In this document: piece after piece, positions 9,101 to 17,910 of the stretch | Numbering within the stretch: position 1 is the first letter of the stretch | Layout of the letters: every line of letters starts with the position of its first letter | Assembly: GCF_022430545.2 (NCBI RefSeq) | Contig: NZ_CP092488.2 | Location: 1,922,001 to 1,986,000 of the forward strand | DNA length: 64,000 bases | Direction of reading: 5' to 3' | Source of the DNA: Mycobacterium paraterrae | GTDB lineage: Bacteria > Actinomycetota > Actinomycetes > Mycobacteriales > Mycobacteriaceae | Notes under the pieces: generated by a model | What the model was told of the DNA's origin: nothing | The model's input: only the letters and a program-made list of their open reading frames with translations | Databases searched by the model: none | Program-made: the position numbers and the translations under genes

Positions 9101-9955
9101 TCAGACTTTGCTGACCTCGTCGTCCCAACCCGAGTCACGCGCCTGCACAGCAGCTTTGACGCCCTTCTCGTGGATGAGACGCAGGTGGTGTTCCTTGGCG
9201 ACTGCTGCTTGCGCGTCGGGCACATAAGGGTCTCGGCCCACGTCGACCATCGCCGAGAGCCCGGCCGCCTCGTATAGGCGGTGTGTACCGCGTTTGTTAG
9301 CGACCAGGTCGCCGGTCTCCATTCGCGCGATCTGCTCGGCGAAGCGCATCGCCACGGCTTCTTCTTCTCCCAATGGGACGACGCGGTTAACGTAGAACAG
9401 GTCGCGCGCGGTGTGCGCGTCCAGCCATCCCCCTGTCATCCACAGCTGCTTCATCACGCGGATGGGGAAGTGGAACGGCATCAGTGCATACGGTCCGTAG
9501 GGAGCACCGACGCCCACCCGAGACTCTTCCCAGCTGAAGCGGGTGTTCTCGGCTGCGATGACCACGTCGGCGGCGAGTAGGAACGTGTTCGCGTGGGGTC
9601 CGACGAAGCCTTTGGCCGCGACGACGAGACCTTTGGTGAATCGCCACGGAGGCAACAGGTCTCCGGTGTGGACCCAGTACTTGTCCTCGATTGTCGCGGG
9701 TTCCTGTCCACCGACGGTCTCGCCCGCTACTTGCTGAATGTCATGGCCCGACGAGAAGTTGGGACCTTCTGCGGAGAGCACCACGCATTTGACGCTGTCG
9801 AGGCGGTTGCAGTCGGCGAGGACCGAGTAGAACTCCTTCTCCATGCCGCTGTTGATGGCATTCATTTTCGCCGGCCTGTTCAGGCGGACGGTGACGATAC
9901 CGCCGAGTCGACGCACCACCAGGAATTCCATTCCTGGCCAATCAGTCTCAGCCAC
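9101..9955 (-). CDS. Enoyl-CoA hydratase/isomerase (crotonase family)
   Basis: A 284-residue crotonase-fold protein. The oxyanion-hole segments are visible as FSSGHD near residue 70 and KGFVGPHANTFLLAADVVIA near 115-135. A glutamate-containing FSWEESRVGVGAPYG segment follows where catalytic glutamates lie in relatives. The C-terminal helices that pack the trimer are complete. In a beta-oxidation-like route it would hydrate the 2-enoyl-CoA made by the neighbouring acyl-CoA dehydrogenases, or isomerise a double bond; ring-cleaving members also exist. It lies 26 bases after the dehydrogenase stop and 49 bases before the KSI-like gene. Confidence 0.88.
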   Translation of the reverse strand: MAETDWPGMEFLVVRRLGGIVTVRLNRPAKMNAINSGMEKEFYSVLADCNRLDSVKCVVLSAEGPNFSSGHDIQQVAGETVGGQEPATIEDKYWVHTGDLLPPWRFTKGLVVAAKGFVGPHANTFLLAADVVIAAENTRFSWEESRVGVGAPYGPYALMPFHFPIRVMKQLWMTGGWLDAHTARDLFYVNRVVPLGEEEAVAMRFAEQIARMETGDLVANKRGTHRLYEAAGLSAMVDVGRDPYVPDAQAAVAKEHHLRLIHEKGVKAAVQARDSGWDDEVSKV

Positions 9956-9981
9956 AGCGCCTCTCCTGTCCTGCGACGTGA

Positions 9982-11157
9982 TCAGCCACGGGGAAGACCG
10001 AGGACGTGTTGAGCGATGATGTTGCGCTGGATCTCCGACGTTCCGCCCGCGATCGTGGCGGCCACGCCGCGGGTGTAGCGCTCGAAGCCGCTAGCGAAAT
10101 ATTCATCGTTGTTCATGTGCTGATAGCGACCAGTGACGGGATGGAGCAGACCGTCGATCCCGGACGTCGACAGCACGAGATCAGCGGCGCGACACTCGGC
10201 TTCGGAACCCAGCAGTTTGAGTAACGAGACGGCCGAGGTGTCCGCCTCGCCGCGCGCGGCTCGGCCAAGTGCGGCTGAACCCAGTGCGCGTAGGGCGTGG
10301 TAGTCGATGATCGTCGACGCGTACCGGTCTCGCGCGACCGGCGATTGTGGCCGGCAGTCGGCGATCAGGTTGTCGAGCCGATCGGCGAACAGCAGCCACA
10401 TCATGGTCCGCTCGTGGCCCAGTGAACCGTTGGCCACTCGCCAACCCTGGTTCAGCTCGCCGACCAGATTTTCCGCTGGGACGCGGACGTCGGTGAAGAA
10501 CACTTCGTTGAAATCGAGATTGTCCGCGCTGGCGATGTCGCCGAAGGGCCTACAGACGAGGCCTTCGCTATCCGTCGGGATCACCAACGCTGAAATGCCC
10601 TTGTGCTTGGGTGCATCGGGATCGGTGCGCACGAATGCGAGCAAGAAGTCGGCGTCGTGGGCTCCCGACGTCCACACCTTCTGACCGGTGACGACGAAAT
10701 CGTCACCGTCGCGGACCGCGCGTGTCCGCAACGAGGCGAGGTCGGAACCGGCGTTGGGCTCGCTCATGCCCAGTGAGGCTGTCTTCTCACCACGTAGCAC
10801 CGGTATGGCCCACCGCTGCTTCTGTTCGGCGGTACCGAACGAGATCAACGACGTCGCAATGATATTGACGCCCTGCGGGTTGAAGCTGTGGAAGATTCTC
10901 CGGCGACACAGTTCGTCGAGATGGACGAACTGCTGGAGGACCGTGGCGTTGCGGCCCCCGAACTCCGGTGGTTGGGCAGGCAGCAGCCACCCTTGGTCGA
11001 ACAGCAGGCGCTGCCAGTCCCTGGCCCACTGCGGCATGTGCGAAACCGAACGCGGCCGCTCCCGGGTGACGGCCTCCGAGGGCGTGTGTTCGTCGAGAAA
11101 CGCCGCGAACTCGGCCCGGAAGGCTTCGACGTCGTCGTCAAAAGTCAGCTGCACCAT
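9982..11157 (-). CDS. Acyl-CoA dehydrogenase, first of a pair by position in catalysis unknown
   Basis: A 391-residue FAD enzyme when started at ATG 11157 (MVQLTFDDD), which overlaps the preceding gene by 20 bases; the reading frame is open further upstream but that part overlaps the partner's coding region. Typical segments are LGMSEPNAGSDLASL (FAD contact), VWTSGAHDADF and the C-terminal AGGTSEIQRNIIAQHVLGLPRG. In actinobacterial steroid and terpene pathways acyl-CoA dehydrogenases often work as heteromers of two adjacent genes, and this gene with 11138-12136 has that arrangement. The expected reaction is alpha,beta-desaturation of an acyl-CoA, with electrons passed to ETF. Confidence 0.9.
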   Translation of the reverse strand: MVQLTFDDDVEAFRAEFAAFLDEHTPSEAVTRERPRSVSHMPQWARDWQRLLFDQGWLLPAQPPEFGGRNATVLQQFVHLDELCRRRIFHSFNPQGVNIIATSLISFGTAEQKQRWAIPVLRGEKTASLGMSEPNAGSDLASLRTRAVRDGDDFVVTGQKVWTSGAHDADFLLAFVRTDPDAPKHKGISALVIPTDSEGLVCRPFGDIASADNLDFNEVFFTDVRVPAENLVGELNQGWRVANGSLGHERTMMWLLFADRLDNLIADCRPQSPVARDRYASTIIDYHALRALGSAALGRAARGEADTSAVSLLKLLGSEAECRAADLVLSTSGIDGLLHPVTGRYQHMNNDEYFASGFERYTRGVAATIAGGTSEIQRNIIAQHVLGLPRG

Positions 11158-12136
11158 ACTCCTTCGCGACAAATGTGCGGTGTTCTTCAGCGCTGCCCAG
11201 CAACACTTCGCCTGCCCGCGCACGCTTGACCGCGAACTGCAGGTCGTTCTCCCACGTCAGCCCCATCGCGCCGAAACACTGCATTCCGCTGCGGACGACC
11301 TGCGACTGGGCCTCTCCTGCAGCGGCTTTCGCCATCCGGGCCAGCAGGCGACGGCGCGGATCGTTGTCGGCGATGGTGAGCGCCGCGAAGTAAGCCAGCG
11401 CGCGGGCGCGCTCGATCGCGACGTACATGTCCACGGCCTTATGCTGCAGCGCCTGGAACGACCCGATCGCGACCCCGAACTGCTGACGCTGCTTGAGGTG
11501 ATCCAAAGTCAGATCGAGAATGCGTTGGCACGCACCGACAGTCGTGATCGCGACGCCGGTGAGCGCGATTTGCAACGCCCGTTCGCCGTCGGCGGTGACG
11601 CGGTCCTGCTCGCCGACCGCGACGGAATCGAACCAAAGGTCGGCGACACGGAGGACGGGGTCGAATGTCGTAACGCGGCGGGCGAGCACCGCGCTTCGGT
11701 CGACGATGAACACTCCCGATGCAGTGGTGACTGCGAGGCGATCAGCGCGATCACCGTCGAGAACGAACCGGGCTACACCGTCGAGAACCCAGCCGTCGCG
11801 TTGACTGCGGGTGGTGACCCCGCCCCACACCGCGGTGCCGGCCTGGGACGGGTCGTAGTGATCCCCGGCCAGGGGAGCGAACTGGGTGAGCGAAGCAAGA
11901 AACGGTGTCGGATCCGAGGCGCGTCCCAGTTCCTCGAGGACGAGCATCAGTTCGATCATGTTGTCGGCGTGAGCCAGCTCCGTCCAACCCTGATTGCGGT
12001 ACCACTTCCACAGGTCATCGGGGCTCGAACGTCCTTCGGCGATCTGGCGGACCAAGGAGGGCGGACACTGCTTGTCCACCGCTTCCCGGACCGTGTCACG
12101 CCAAAAGCGCTGGTCTTCGTCGAGCTCAAGAAGCAC
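11138..12136 (-). CDS. Acyl-CoA dehydrogenase, partner subunit
   Basis: About 332 residues from GTG 12136 (VLLELDEDQ), chosen because a purine-rich ggagacggagcg precedes it and because a good promoter overlaps the longer open frame upstream. The fold is recognisable from DEDQRFWRDTVREAVD, the helical ACQRILDLTLDHLKQRQQFG segment and CFGAMGLTWENDLQF near the C-terminus, where it is shorter than catalytic partners and lacks the IQRN-type tail. This resembles the second subunit of heteromeric FadE enzymes. It is the first gene of the seven-gene leftward operon and is translationally coupled to the next dehydrogenase. Confidence 0.88.
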   Translation of the reverse strand: MLLELDEDQRFWRDTVREAVDKQCPPSLVRQIAEGRSSPDDLWKWYRNQGWTELAHADNMIELMLVLEELGRASDPTPFLASLTQFAPLAGDHYDPSQAGTAVWGGVTTRSQRDGWVLDGVARFVLDGDRADRLAVTTASGVFIVDRSAVLARRVTTFDPVLRVADLWFDSVAVGEQDRVTADGERALQIALTGVAITTVGACQRILDLTLDHLKQRQQFGVAIGSFQALQHKAVDMYVAIERARALAYFAALTIADNDPRRRLLARMAKAAAGEAQSQVVRSGMQCFGAMGLTWENDLQFAVKRARAGEVLLGSAEEHRTFVAKEYGAADF

Positions 12137-12167
12137 GCTCGCTCCGTCTCCGTTGAAGGTCTGATGC

Positions 12168-12198
12168 GAGAATAGTGTTCTCCGTAAGTGAAAGTCAA
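12168..12198 (-). promoter_or_regulatory. Promoter with overlapping inverted repeat for the BVMO operon
   Basis: On the minus strand TTGACT (12193-12198) and TATTCT (12169-12174) are separated by 18 bases. The inverted repeat GAGAA-cacta-TTCTC (12168-12182) covers the -10 box, a good place for a repressor. A second repeat, GTCAAC/GTTGAC, lies at 12194-12215 between this operon and the divergent hydratase gene. The predicted start would lie about 20 bases before GTG 12136. Confidence 0.55.
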
Positions 12199-12401
12199 CG
12201 TAGGCAACGGTTGACAATCGGCGTGATCGGATAGCAGCATTCATCGTTAGCGGGCTTCGTCATGGGCGGTATTCGGCTGACGGGTATCGCCTCGCAGGCG
12301 GGTTGTGCGGTCGCTCGAGGACGGCGTGCGAGCACTGAGTGCACGACCGGAAGGCCCGCTGGTCACCGCGACCATCGCTACCACCGAGCAGGAGAGTCAC
12401 T

Positions 12402-13610
12402 ATGGCAAGCCAGCCGAGTTCGGCAGTGGACGAAGAGTCGCGCGTCGAGATGGACGTGTCCGACGTCGACCATCGGGTCGGGAAGCCCATCGGTGGCGGA
12501 CAGCTGTGGGATCCGTGCAGCTCGTCCGACATCCGTCGCTGGGTGATGGCGATGGACTATCCGAACCCCTTGCACTGGGACGAGCGATTCGCTCGCGACT
12601 CGGCCTTCGGCGGCCTCATCGCTCCGCAGTCCATTGCGGTCGCACTCGACTACGGGCACGGCGCGGCACCTGCCTGTGTCGGCCACATCCCGAAGAGTCA
12701 CTTGATCTTCGGTGGCGAGGAGTGGTGGTTCTACGGCTGCCCGGTGCGCCCGGGTGATCAGCTCTTCCAGGAGCGTCGCTTCCACGACTACAAAGTGGTC
12801 GAGACGAAATTCGCTGGCCCGACCATGTTTTCGCGAGGCGACACCGTCCACAAGAACCAGCACGGGGTGTTGGTGGCCCGCGAACGTTCCACTGCTATTC
12901 GCTACCTCTACGAAGAGGCGACCAAGCGCGGGATGTTCGAAAGCCAACTCGGCGAGATCAAACGCTGGACGCAGCTGGAACTCGAGGAGGTCGACCGGAT
13001 CCGCCGGGACTGGCTGGAATCCAATCGGGCCGGCATTTCCCCACATTTCGACGAGGTCAAGGTGGGGGATACGTTGCCGCGGCGGGTCATCGGGCCGCAC
13101 AGCATCGCCACTTTCACCACCGAATATCGCGCGTTCGTCTTCAACACCTGGGGCTCGTTCTACTGGGTCACGCCAGAAGACGTCGACGACCCGTGGGTGT
13201 ATCAGGATCCGGGCTTTGGGAAAGACTTCGCGTTCGACGAGGAAGACGCATTCATCGATCCGCGCAAGCGTGATGGCCTCTACCTCGGTCCGTCACGAGG
13301 CCACATCGACGCCGATCGCGCGAGCGAAGTCGGGATGGCCCGCGCTTATGGTTACGGCGCGACGATGGGCGCGTGGTGTACCGACTATCTCGCCTACTGG
13401 GCGGGCCACAACGGAATGGTGCGGCACAGCAAAGCCGACTTCCGCGGCCCCGCTTTCGAAGGTGACGTGACGTACTTCGAGGGCGAGGTCATCGACAAGC
13501 AGACAGAGTCCGCGTGGGGTATGCCGCTCGTCCAGGTAAGGGTGCACTTGAAAAACCAGAACAATGAAGAGCTCGTCAAGTGCACGGCCGAGATCGAACT
13601 GCCGTTCTGA
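12402..13610 (+). CDS. MaoC/FAS1-like acyl dehydratase, double hot-dog
   Basis: A 402-residue protein long enough for two hot-dog folds. ATG 12402 follows caggagag. The first half carries the hydratase signature NPLHWD at 55-60 followed by FGGLIAP, as in the FAS1-like dehydratase domain and R-specific enoyl-CoA hydratases. The second half (from about residue 205) looks like the partner fold, with FTTEYRAFVFNTWGSFYW and SKADFRGPAFEGDVTYFEGEV. It would add water to a 2-enoyl-CoA, possibly a bulky ring-containing one. It is divergent from the BVMO operon, sharing its control region, and is 16 bases ahead of a CoA ligase gene. Confidence 0.82.
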   Translation: MASQPSSAVDEESRVEMDVSDVDHRVGKPIGGGQLWDPCSSSDIRRWVMAMDYPNPLHWDERFARDSAFGGLIAPQSIAVALDYGHGAAPACVGHIPKSHLIFGGEEWWFYGCPVRPGDQLFQERRFHDYKVVETKFAGPTMFSRGDTVHKNQHGVLVARERSTAIRYLYEEATKRGMFESQLGEIKRWTQLELEEVDRIRRDWLESNRAGISPHFDEVKVGDTLPRRVIGPHSIATFTTEYRAFVFNTWGSFYWVTPEDVDDPWVYQDPGFGKDFAFDEEDAFIDPRKRDGLYLGPSRGHIDADRASEVGMARAYGYGATMGAWCTDYLAYWAGHNGMVRHSKADFRGPAFEGDVTYFEGEVIDKQTESAWGMPLVQVRVHLKNQNNEELVKCTAEIELPF

Positions 13611-13626
13611 GCGACCCAGCCCCTCG

Positions 13627-15345
13627 ATGACGACCAACATTGCACCAGCTCTGTCGATCTCGACAGGTCCGCCGCTGAGCGAGGAGCCCGGGCTCGGCGC
13701 GCTCACACTGCCTGGCTTCCTGCGTGAGGTCACATCCATGTACGGAGAGCGTGAAGCTCTGGTGTTCCACTCGGCGGACGGGGACACCCGGTGGACGTAT
13801 GACGAGCTGTGGGAGCAGGCCGTGCAGGTAGCCGCCGCCTTGCGAGCAAGTGGTGTCGGCAAAGACACGCGGGTGGGCCTGCTGATGACCAACCGTCCCG
13901 AGTGGGTGACCGCGTTCTTCGGCATCTCGATGGCCGGCGGTGTCGCTGTAGCGTTGAGCACCTTTTCTACGCCGGACGAACTCGAGTACTTGCTCACCGC
14001 GTCCAACGTTGCGCTGTTGCTCTTCGAGCGTCAGGTGTTGAAGACGGACTTCCTCGCGGTGCTGGCTGACCTCATGCCCGAACTGGCTGAAAATCGCTCG
14101 GCGCCGCTGCAATCGGACAAATTTCCGTTCCTGCGCGATCTCGTGCTGGTGGGTCGGCCGGCTCCTGGTGCCGATGATTGGGCCACGTTCTTGACTCGCG
14201 GCGCCGGGCAACCGCGCGAACTGGTTATGGCTACGGCTACGGCAACGAAGCCGAGCGATGCAGGGGCCCTGTTCTTTTCGTCGGGTTCGACCAGCAAGCC
14301 CAAGGGCATCCTCAACGCGCATCGCGGCATGGCCATCCAGATGTGGCGTTTTCGGCGGGTTTGCGGCTTCGAACCGGAAGACAATATTCGCTGCTGGTCG
14401 GCCAACGGATACTTCTGGTCGGGCAACTTCGTCATGTCACTGGGTGCGACGCTGGCGGCAGGCGGATGTCTGGTGTTGCAGCCGACTTTCGCCGCCGTCG
14501 AAGCGCTGGAGTTGATGGCCGCGGAGCGGGTGAACTATCCGTTCGCATGGCCACACCAGTGGGCTCAGATCGAGGCCGCGCCCAACTGGCACTCCGTCGA
14601 TCTGAGCAGCATGCGATTCGCCGACGTCAAGACCCCGATCGCGCGTCACCCGACGGTTACCCATGAGTGGCATCTGCCGGATCATGCCTACGGCAACACT
14701 GAAACATTCACGATCAGCACCATTTTCGACGTCAACTCATCGCCGGACCAGCACATCGACAGTCGGGGCGTGGCTCTGCCGGGTGTAACGCTCAAGATCG
14801 TCGATCCGCTAACCGGTGAAATCGTGCCGCGCGGCAGCAGCGGCGAGATCTGCGTCAAGGGGCCCACCCTCATGCTCGGCTATATCGGAACTCCGCTGGA
14901 CGAGACCCTCGACGCCGAGGGGTTCTTCCACACCGGCGACGGTGGACACCTCGACGCGGACGGACGGTTGTTCTGGACAGGTCGGCTCACCGAGATCATC
15001 AAGACGGGCGGTGCGAACGTTTCACCGCTGGAGGTCGACGAGATCTTGGCACGGCATCCGGCCGTCAAGGTGGCCAAAACGGTTGGTGTGCCGCACGATA
15101 CGTTGGGCGAGGTCGTCGTGGCTTGCGTTGTCGCGCGTGCCGATTCCACGATTGACGGCGAGGAAATCCGGTCGTTCCTTCGCGAACGCCTGGCTAGTTA
15201 CAAGGTTCCGCGCCACGTGCTGTTGTTCCACGATGACGACATCTCGCTGACCGGTAGCGACAAGATCCGGGTCGGCGATCTGAGGGAACTCGCCGCAGAT
15301 CGTCTGCAGTGGGCGCAACCGGCGACTGAGCCGGCCAAGGCGTGA
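13627..15345 (+). CDS. AMP-forming acyl-CoA ligase
   Basis: A 572-residue ANL enzyme from ATG 13627, only 16 bases after the hydratase stop, so the two form an operon. The phosphate loop is FFSSGSTSKPKG, an acceptable variant of the TSGTTG motif. EGFFHTGDGGHLDADGR and GRLTEIIKTGGANVSP (hinge) follow. LTGSDKIRVGDLRE near the C-terminus keeps the catalytic lysine that the other ligase in this region seems to lack. The acid substrate is not predictable; the neighbours suggest an aliphatic or cyclic acid of the same catabolic route. It converges with a TetR gene. Confidence 0.9.
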   Translation: MTTNIAPALSISTGPPLSEEPGLGALTLPGFLREVTSMYGEREALVFHSADGDTRWTYDELWEQAVQVAAALRASGVGKDTRVGLLMTNRPEWVTAFFGISMAGGVAVALSTFSTPDELEYLLTASNVALLLFERQVLKTDFLAVLADLMPELAENRSAPLQSDKFPFLRDLVLVGRPAPGADDWATFLTRGAGQPRELVMATATATKPSDAGALFFSSGSTSKPKGILNAHRGMAIQMWRFRRVCGFEPEDNIRCWSANGYFWSGNFVMSLGATLAAGGCLVLQPTFAAVEALELMAAERVNYPFAWPHQWAQIEAAPNWHSVDLSSMRFADVKTPIARHPTVTHEWHLPDHAYGNTETFTISTIFDVNSSPDQHIDSRGVALPGVTLKIVDPLTGEIVPRGSSGEICVKGPTLMLGYIGTPLDETLDAEGFFHTGDGGHLDADGRLFWTGRLTEIIKTGGANVSPLEVDEILARHPAVKVAKTVGVPHDTLGEVVVACVVARADSTIDGEEIRSFLRERLASYKVPRHVLLFHDDDISLTGSDKIRVGDLRELAADRLQWAQPATEPAKA

Positions 15346-15387
15346 TTTCTGGTGTGGCCGCAGGTACCTAGCCGGTTCGCGGCGTGC

Positions 15388-16077
15388 TCACCCCGAGCCG
15401 GCGACCGCCTGCTTGCACCACGACCAGACGACGTCCTCGGTCAACTCGGTCTCCTGGATGCCACCGTGCAGTGCGTTGTACTGCCCGAGCGACGTCATCG
15501 TCGAACCCAGCAGTGACGTCAACTGTTTGACGCTGAGGTCCTGGCGGATCAAGCCCTCCCGCGAACACTCGGTCAAGATCTGGGTCAGCAGCCGGCGATG
15601 AGGTTCCCACACTTTGGCGAAGGCTTCTGGGTTCTCCAACTCCAGGCTGAGGTTGTAAATCAGTACCAGACGACCGCCGACCTCTTGCGACGCTCCAGGC
15701 CGCGACAGGACGGCGCGACACCACGCCTCGAGTTGCGCCATCGGACCGTCGGCGGCCTGCATCTGAACTCGTATTGCCTCGGTGAACTCCGCGGTCACGT
15801 CTTCGTACAAGGCCAGCAGAAGATCGTCCTTGCCGGCGAAATGTTGGTAGAACGTGCGGACACTCAGGTTGGCTCGATCGGCGAGGTCTTGCAATGTGAA
15901 GTTGGCTTGGCCCGACTCCTGGACCAACTCCAGGGCAGTCGCCATGAACTGGGTACTGCGTTCGACCGCCAAGGCGCGCGCCTCCCCAAGACGGCGCTCG
16001 ATAGCGCGTTCCTGCCAGCTCTTGGCGGCCTCTCCGGCTGTCGTGCCAGCCGCCGCGGGGGGTTCGCCTGAACTCAC
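15388..16077 (-). CDS. TetR family regulator
   Basis: About 229 residues from GTG 16077, chosen because a G-rich caggggggc lies before it; an upstream in-frame GTG at 16125 is possible. The HTH is clear near residues 60-90 (FTLQDLADRANLSVRTFYQHFAGKD in two parts), followed by a helical ligand domain. TetR proteins usually repress adjacent genes until an acyl-CoA or small hydrophobic ligand binds. It lies at the end of the hydratase-ligase operon and divergent from the P450-ferredoxin group, so either could be its target. A palindrome at 16229-16243 in the shared upstream region is the likely operator. Confidence 0.88.
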   Translation of the reverse strand: MSSGEPPAAAGTTAGEAAKSWQERAIERRLGEARALAVERSTQFMATALELVQESGQANFTLQDLADRANLSVRTFYQHFAGKDDLLLALYEDVTAEFTEAIRVQMQAADGPMAQLEAWCRAVLSRPGASQEVGGRLVLIYNLSLELENPEAFAKVWEPHRRLLTQILTECSREGLIRQDLSVKQLTSLLGSTMTSLGQYNALHGGIQETELTEDVVWSWCKQAVAGSG

Positions 16078-16228
16078 GATCGCCCCCCTGCCCGGAAGAA
16101 CCTCATGGTGACACCCTATTGGCACCTACTCGCAGTTCGGTGACGGCAGGCGCCCACGGGCATCCGCGCCGCCGCATCGGAGCCCGGCAGGTAACGAGAA
16201 GCATACTCTCATTGACGAACATGACTAT

Positions 16229-16243
16229 TTTCTTTTAAAGAAA
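16229..16243. promoter_or_regulatory. AT-rich palindrome, candidate TetR operator
   Basis: TTTCTTT-T-AAAGAAA is a perfect inverted repeat in the 343-base gap between the divergent TetR and P450 genes. AT-only arms stand out in this GC-rich sequence. The remaining gap holds no gene that I can support. Confidence 0.45.
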
Positions 16244-16420
16244 TCGTCCATGAGCGCTATGCGGTATTGATCGTTATCTCAAAATGGTAAGGTTGGTTGG
16301 TTCGCGGTCGCGTGTCCTCAAGGCCCCGCGATGGGACCGACGGTGACGCCGATGTGCCGGCGAACGCCGTGATGTTAAGACAAGGCGGTCTCGGCTTCGA
16401 GGTGCCGGATGGAGGAACCG

Positions 16421-17707
16421 ATGGCCGAAGACCTCACCGCGGTCAACTTCTTTCGAGACAAGCGGCTCACCGACAACCCGTATCCCTTCTTCGAAGCGCT
16501 GCGCAGCCACTCGCCGGTGACTCCTGAAAAGCATCACGGCGTGGTGATGGTGACCGGATGGCAGGAAGCCGTCGACGTCTACAACGACGCCGACACGTTC
16601 TCATCCTGCGTCTCGGTGAGCGGCCCTTTCCCCGGCTTTCCGGTTCCGCTCGAGGGCGACGACGTCACTGAGACGATCGAAAAGCACCGCGACGAACTGC
16701 CTTTCAGTGACCAACTGCCGACGTTGGACCCACCGACACACACCAATCATCGCGCCTTGCTGATGCGGCTGATCACGCCCAAGCGGCTCAAAGAGAACGA
16801 AGACGCCATGTGGGCGCTCGCCGACGACATCCTGGACGGCTTCCTCGTCGGTGGGCAAGGCGAGTTCATCGGGGGATTCGCCGGCCCATTCACGCTGCGA
16901 GTGATCGCCGACCTCCTCGGTGTTCCGCACGAAGACCGGCCTGAATTGATTGAGCGCCTCGCCCGCGGCACTCACGGGGGAGCCCTCGGCAACGCCGACA
17001 AGACGCTGAACCAGACACCGCTGGAATACCTTTACGACATTTTCGCGACCTACATTCAGGACCGACGCGACGAGCCGCGCGGCGACGTGCTGACCGGCTT
17101 GGCCACGGCGCTGTTCCCCGACGGAACCACCCCGGACGTCGCCGACGTGGTTCGGGTGGCGACCAACGTCTTCTCCGCCGGTCAGGAGACCACGGTGCGG
17201 CTCCTGAGCAGCGCGCTGCAGATAATCGCGGAGCGCCCTGACATCCAGCGCAGCCTGCGCAACGACCGAAGTAAGTTGCCAAATTTCATCGAGGAATGCC
17301 TACGTATCGAAAGCCCAGTCAAGGGTGACTTCCGGTTGTCGCGTCGGCCGACTTCGATCGGCGACAACACAATTGGGGCCGGCACCACGGTGATGGTCCT
17401 CAACGCTGCGGCGAACCGCGACCCCCGCCGGTTCGAGGACCCGGATACCTTCGATCCGGATCGAAAGAACGCCCGGCAGCACCTGGCGTTCGGTCGCGGC
17501 ATACACAGTTGTGCGGGCGCACCACTGGCGCGTGCCGAGACCCGCGTCGGTATCGAACGGCTGCTGGACCGCACTACCGACATCCGAATCAGCGAAGCTC
17601 ACCACGGACCACCCGGTGACCGCCGATACCGCTACATCCCGACCTACGTCCTGCGTGGACTCGTCGAGCTGCACCTGGAATTCGACGTGAACGGCGAGGC
17701 ATCGTGA
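16421..17707 (+). CDS. Cytochrome P450
   Basis: A 428-residue P450 from ATG 16421, preceded by ggatggagga; an in-frame ATG at 16409 lies inside that ribosome site. Landmarks are the I-helix AGQETT, EECLR (ExxR) and the haem loop LAFGRGIHSCAGAPLAR with Cys364. Its GTGA junction with the following ferredoxin gene means the two are translated together, so this P450 has a dedicated electron carrier. It is clearly similar over its whole length to the P450 at 22932-24212 (shared LITPKRLKENED-type segment, same Cys position and C-terminal length). Substrate unknown; the MDR reductase and flavin monooxygenase downstream probably act on the same compound. Confidence 0.93.
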   Translation: MAEDLTAVNFFRDKRLTDNPYPFFEALRSHSPVTPEKHHGVVMVTGWQEAVDVYNDADTFSSCVSVSGPFPGFPVPLEGDDVTETIEKHRDELPFSDQLPTLDPPTHTNHRALLMRLITPKRLKENEDAMWALADDILDGFLVGGQGEFIGGFAGPFTLRVIADLLGVPHEDRPELIERLARGTHGGALGNADKTLNQTPLEYLYDIFATYIQDRRDEPRGDVLTGLATALFPDGTTPDVADVVRVATNVFSAGQETTVRLLSSALQIIAERPDIQRSLRNDRSKLPNFIEECLRIESPVKGDFRLSRRPTSIGDNTIGAGTTVMVLNAAANRDPRRFEDPDTFDPDRKNARQHLAFGRGIHSCAGAPLARAETRVGIERLLDRTTDIRISEAHHGPPGDRRYRYIPTYVLRGLVELHLEFDVNGEAS

Positions 17708-17898
17708 AAATATCCGTCGACGAGGATCGCTGCCGCGGCCACGGGATGTGCCTGACACTCTGCCCCGATCTCTTCGAGCTCTCCGACGACGGCTACGCCG
17801 TCGCAACGTCGGCCCGAGTGCCCGCACATCTGGAGAGCACGGCGACCGACGCCGTGGCGAACTGCCCCGAACAAGCAATCGTCATCACTGACAACTGA
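17704..17898 (+). CDS. Ferredoxin, 3Fe-4S type
   Basis: A 64-residue ferredoxin. The ligand pattern is Cys10, His13, Cys16, Cys20-Pro and Cys54-Pro (CRGHGMCLTLCP ... NCPEQA). His replaces the second cysteine, as in many actinobacterial P450-linked ferredoxins, and indicates a 3Fe-4S or unusual His-ligated cluster. It overlaps the P450 stop by 4 bases (GTGA start) and is its obvious redox partner. No ferredoxin reductase is encoded next to it, so a reductase from elsewhere must supply electrons. Confidence 0.93.
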   Translation: MKISVDEDRCRGHGMCLTLCPDLFELSDDGYAVATSARVPAHLESTATDAVANCPEQAIVITDN

Positions 17899-17910
17899 GA
17901 AGGAGGCGTA

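Noticed and set aside
10688..12175. 495-codon frame opposite the acyl-CoA dehydrogenases
   Set aside because: Antisense shadow typical of high-GC sequence; both dehydrogenases are intact on the other strand.
12168..12182. KstR-type sterol operator
   Set aside because: The repeat GAGAA-N5-TTCTC does not fit the TNNAACNNGTTNNA spacing that I recall for KstR.
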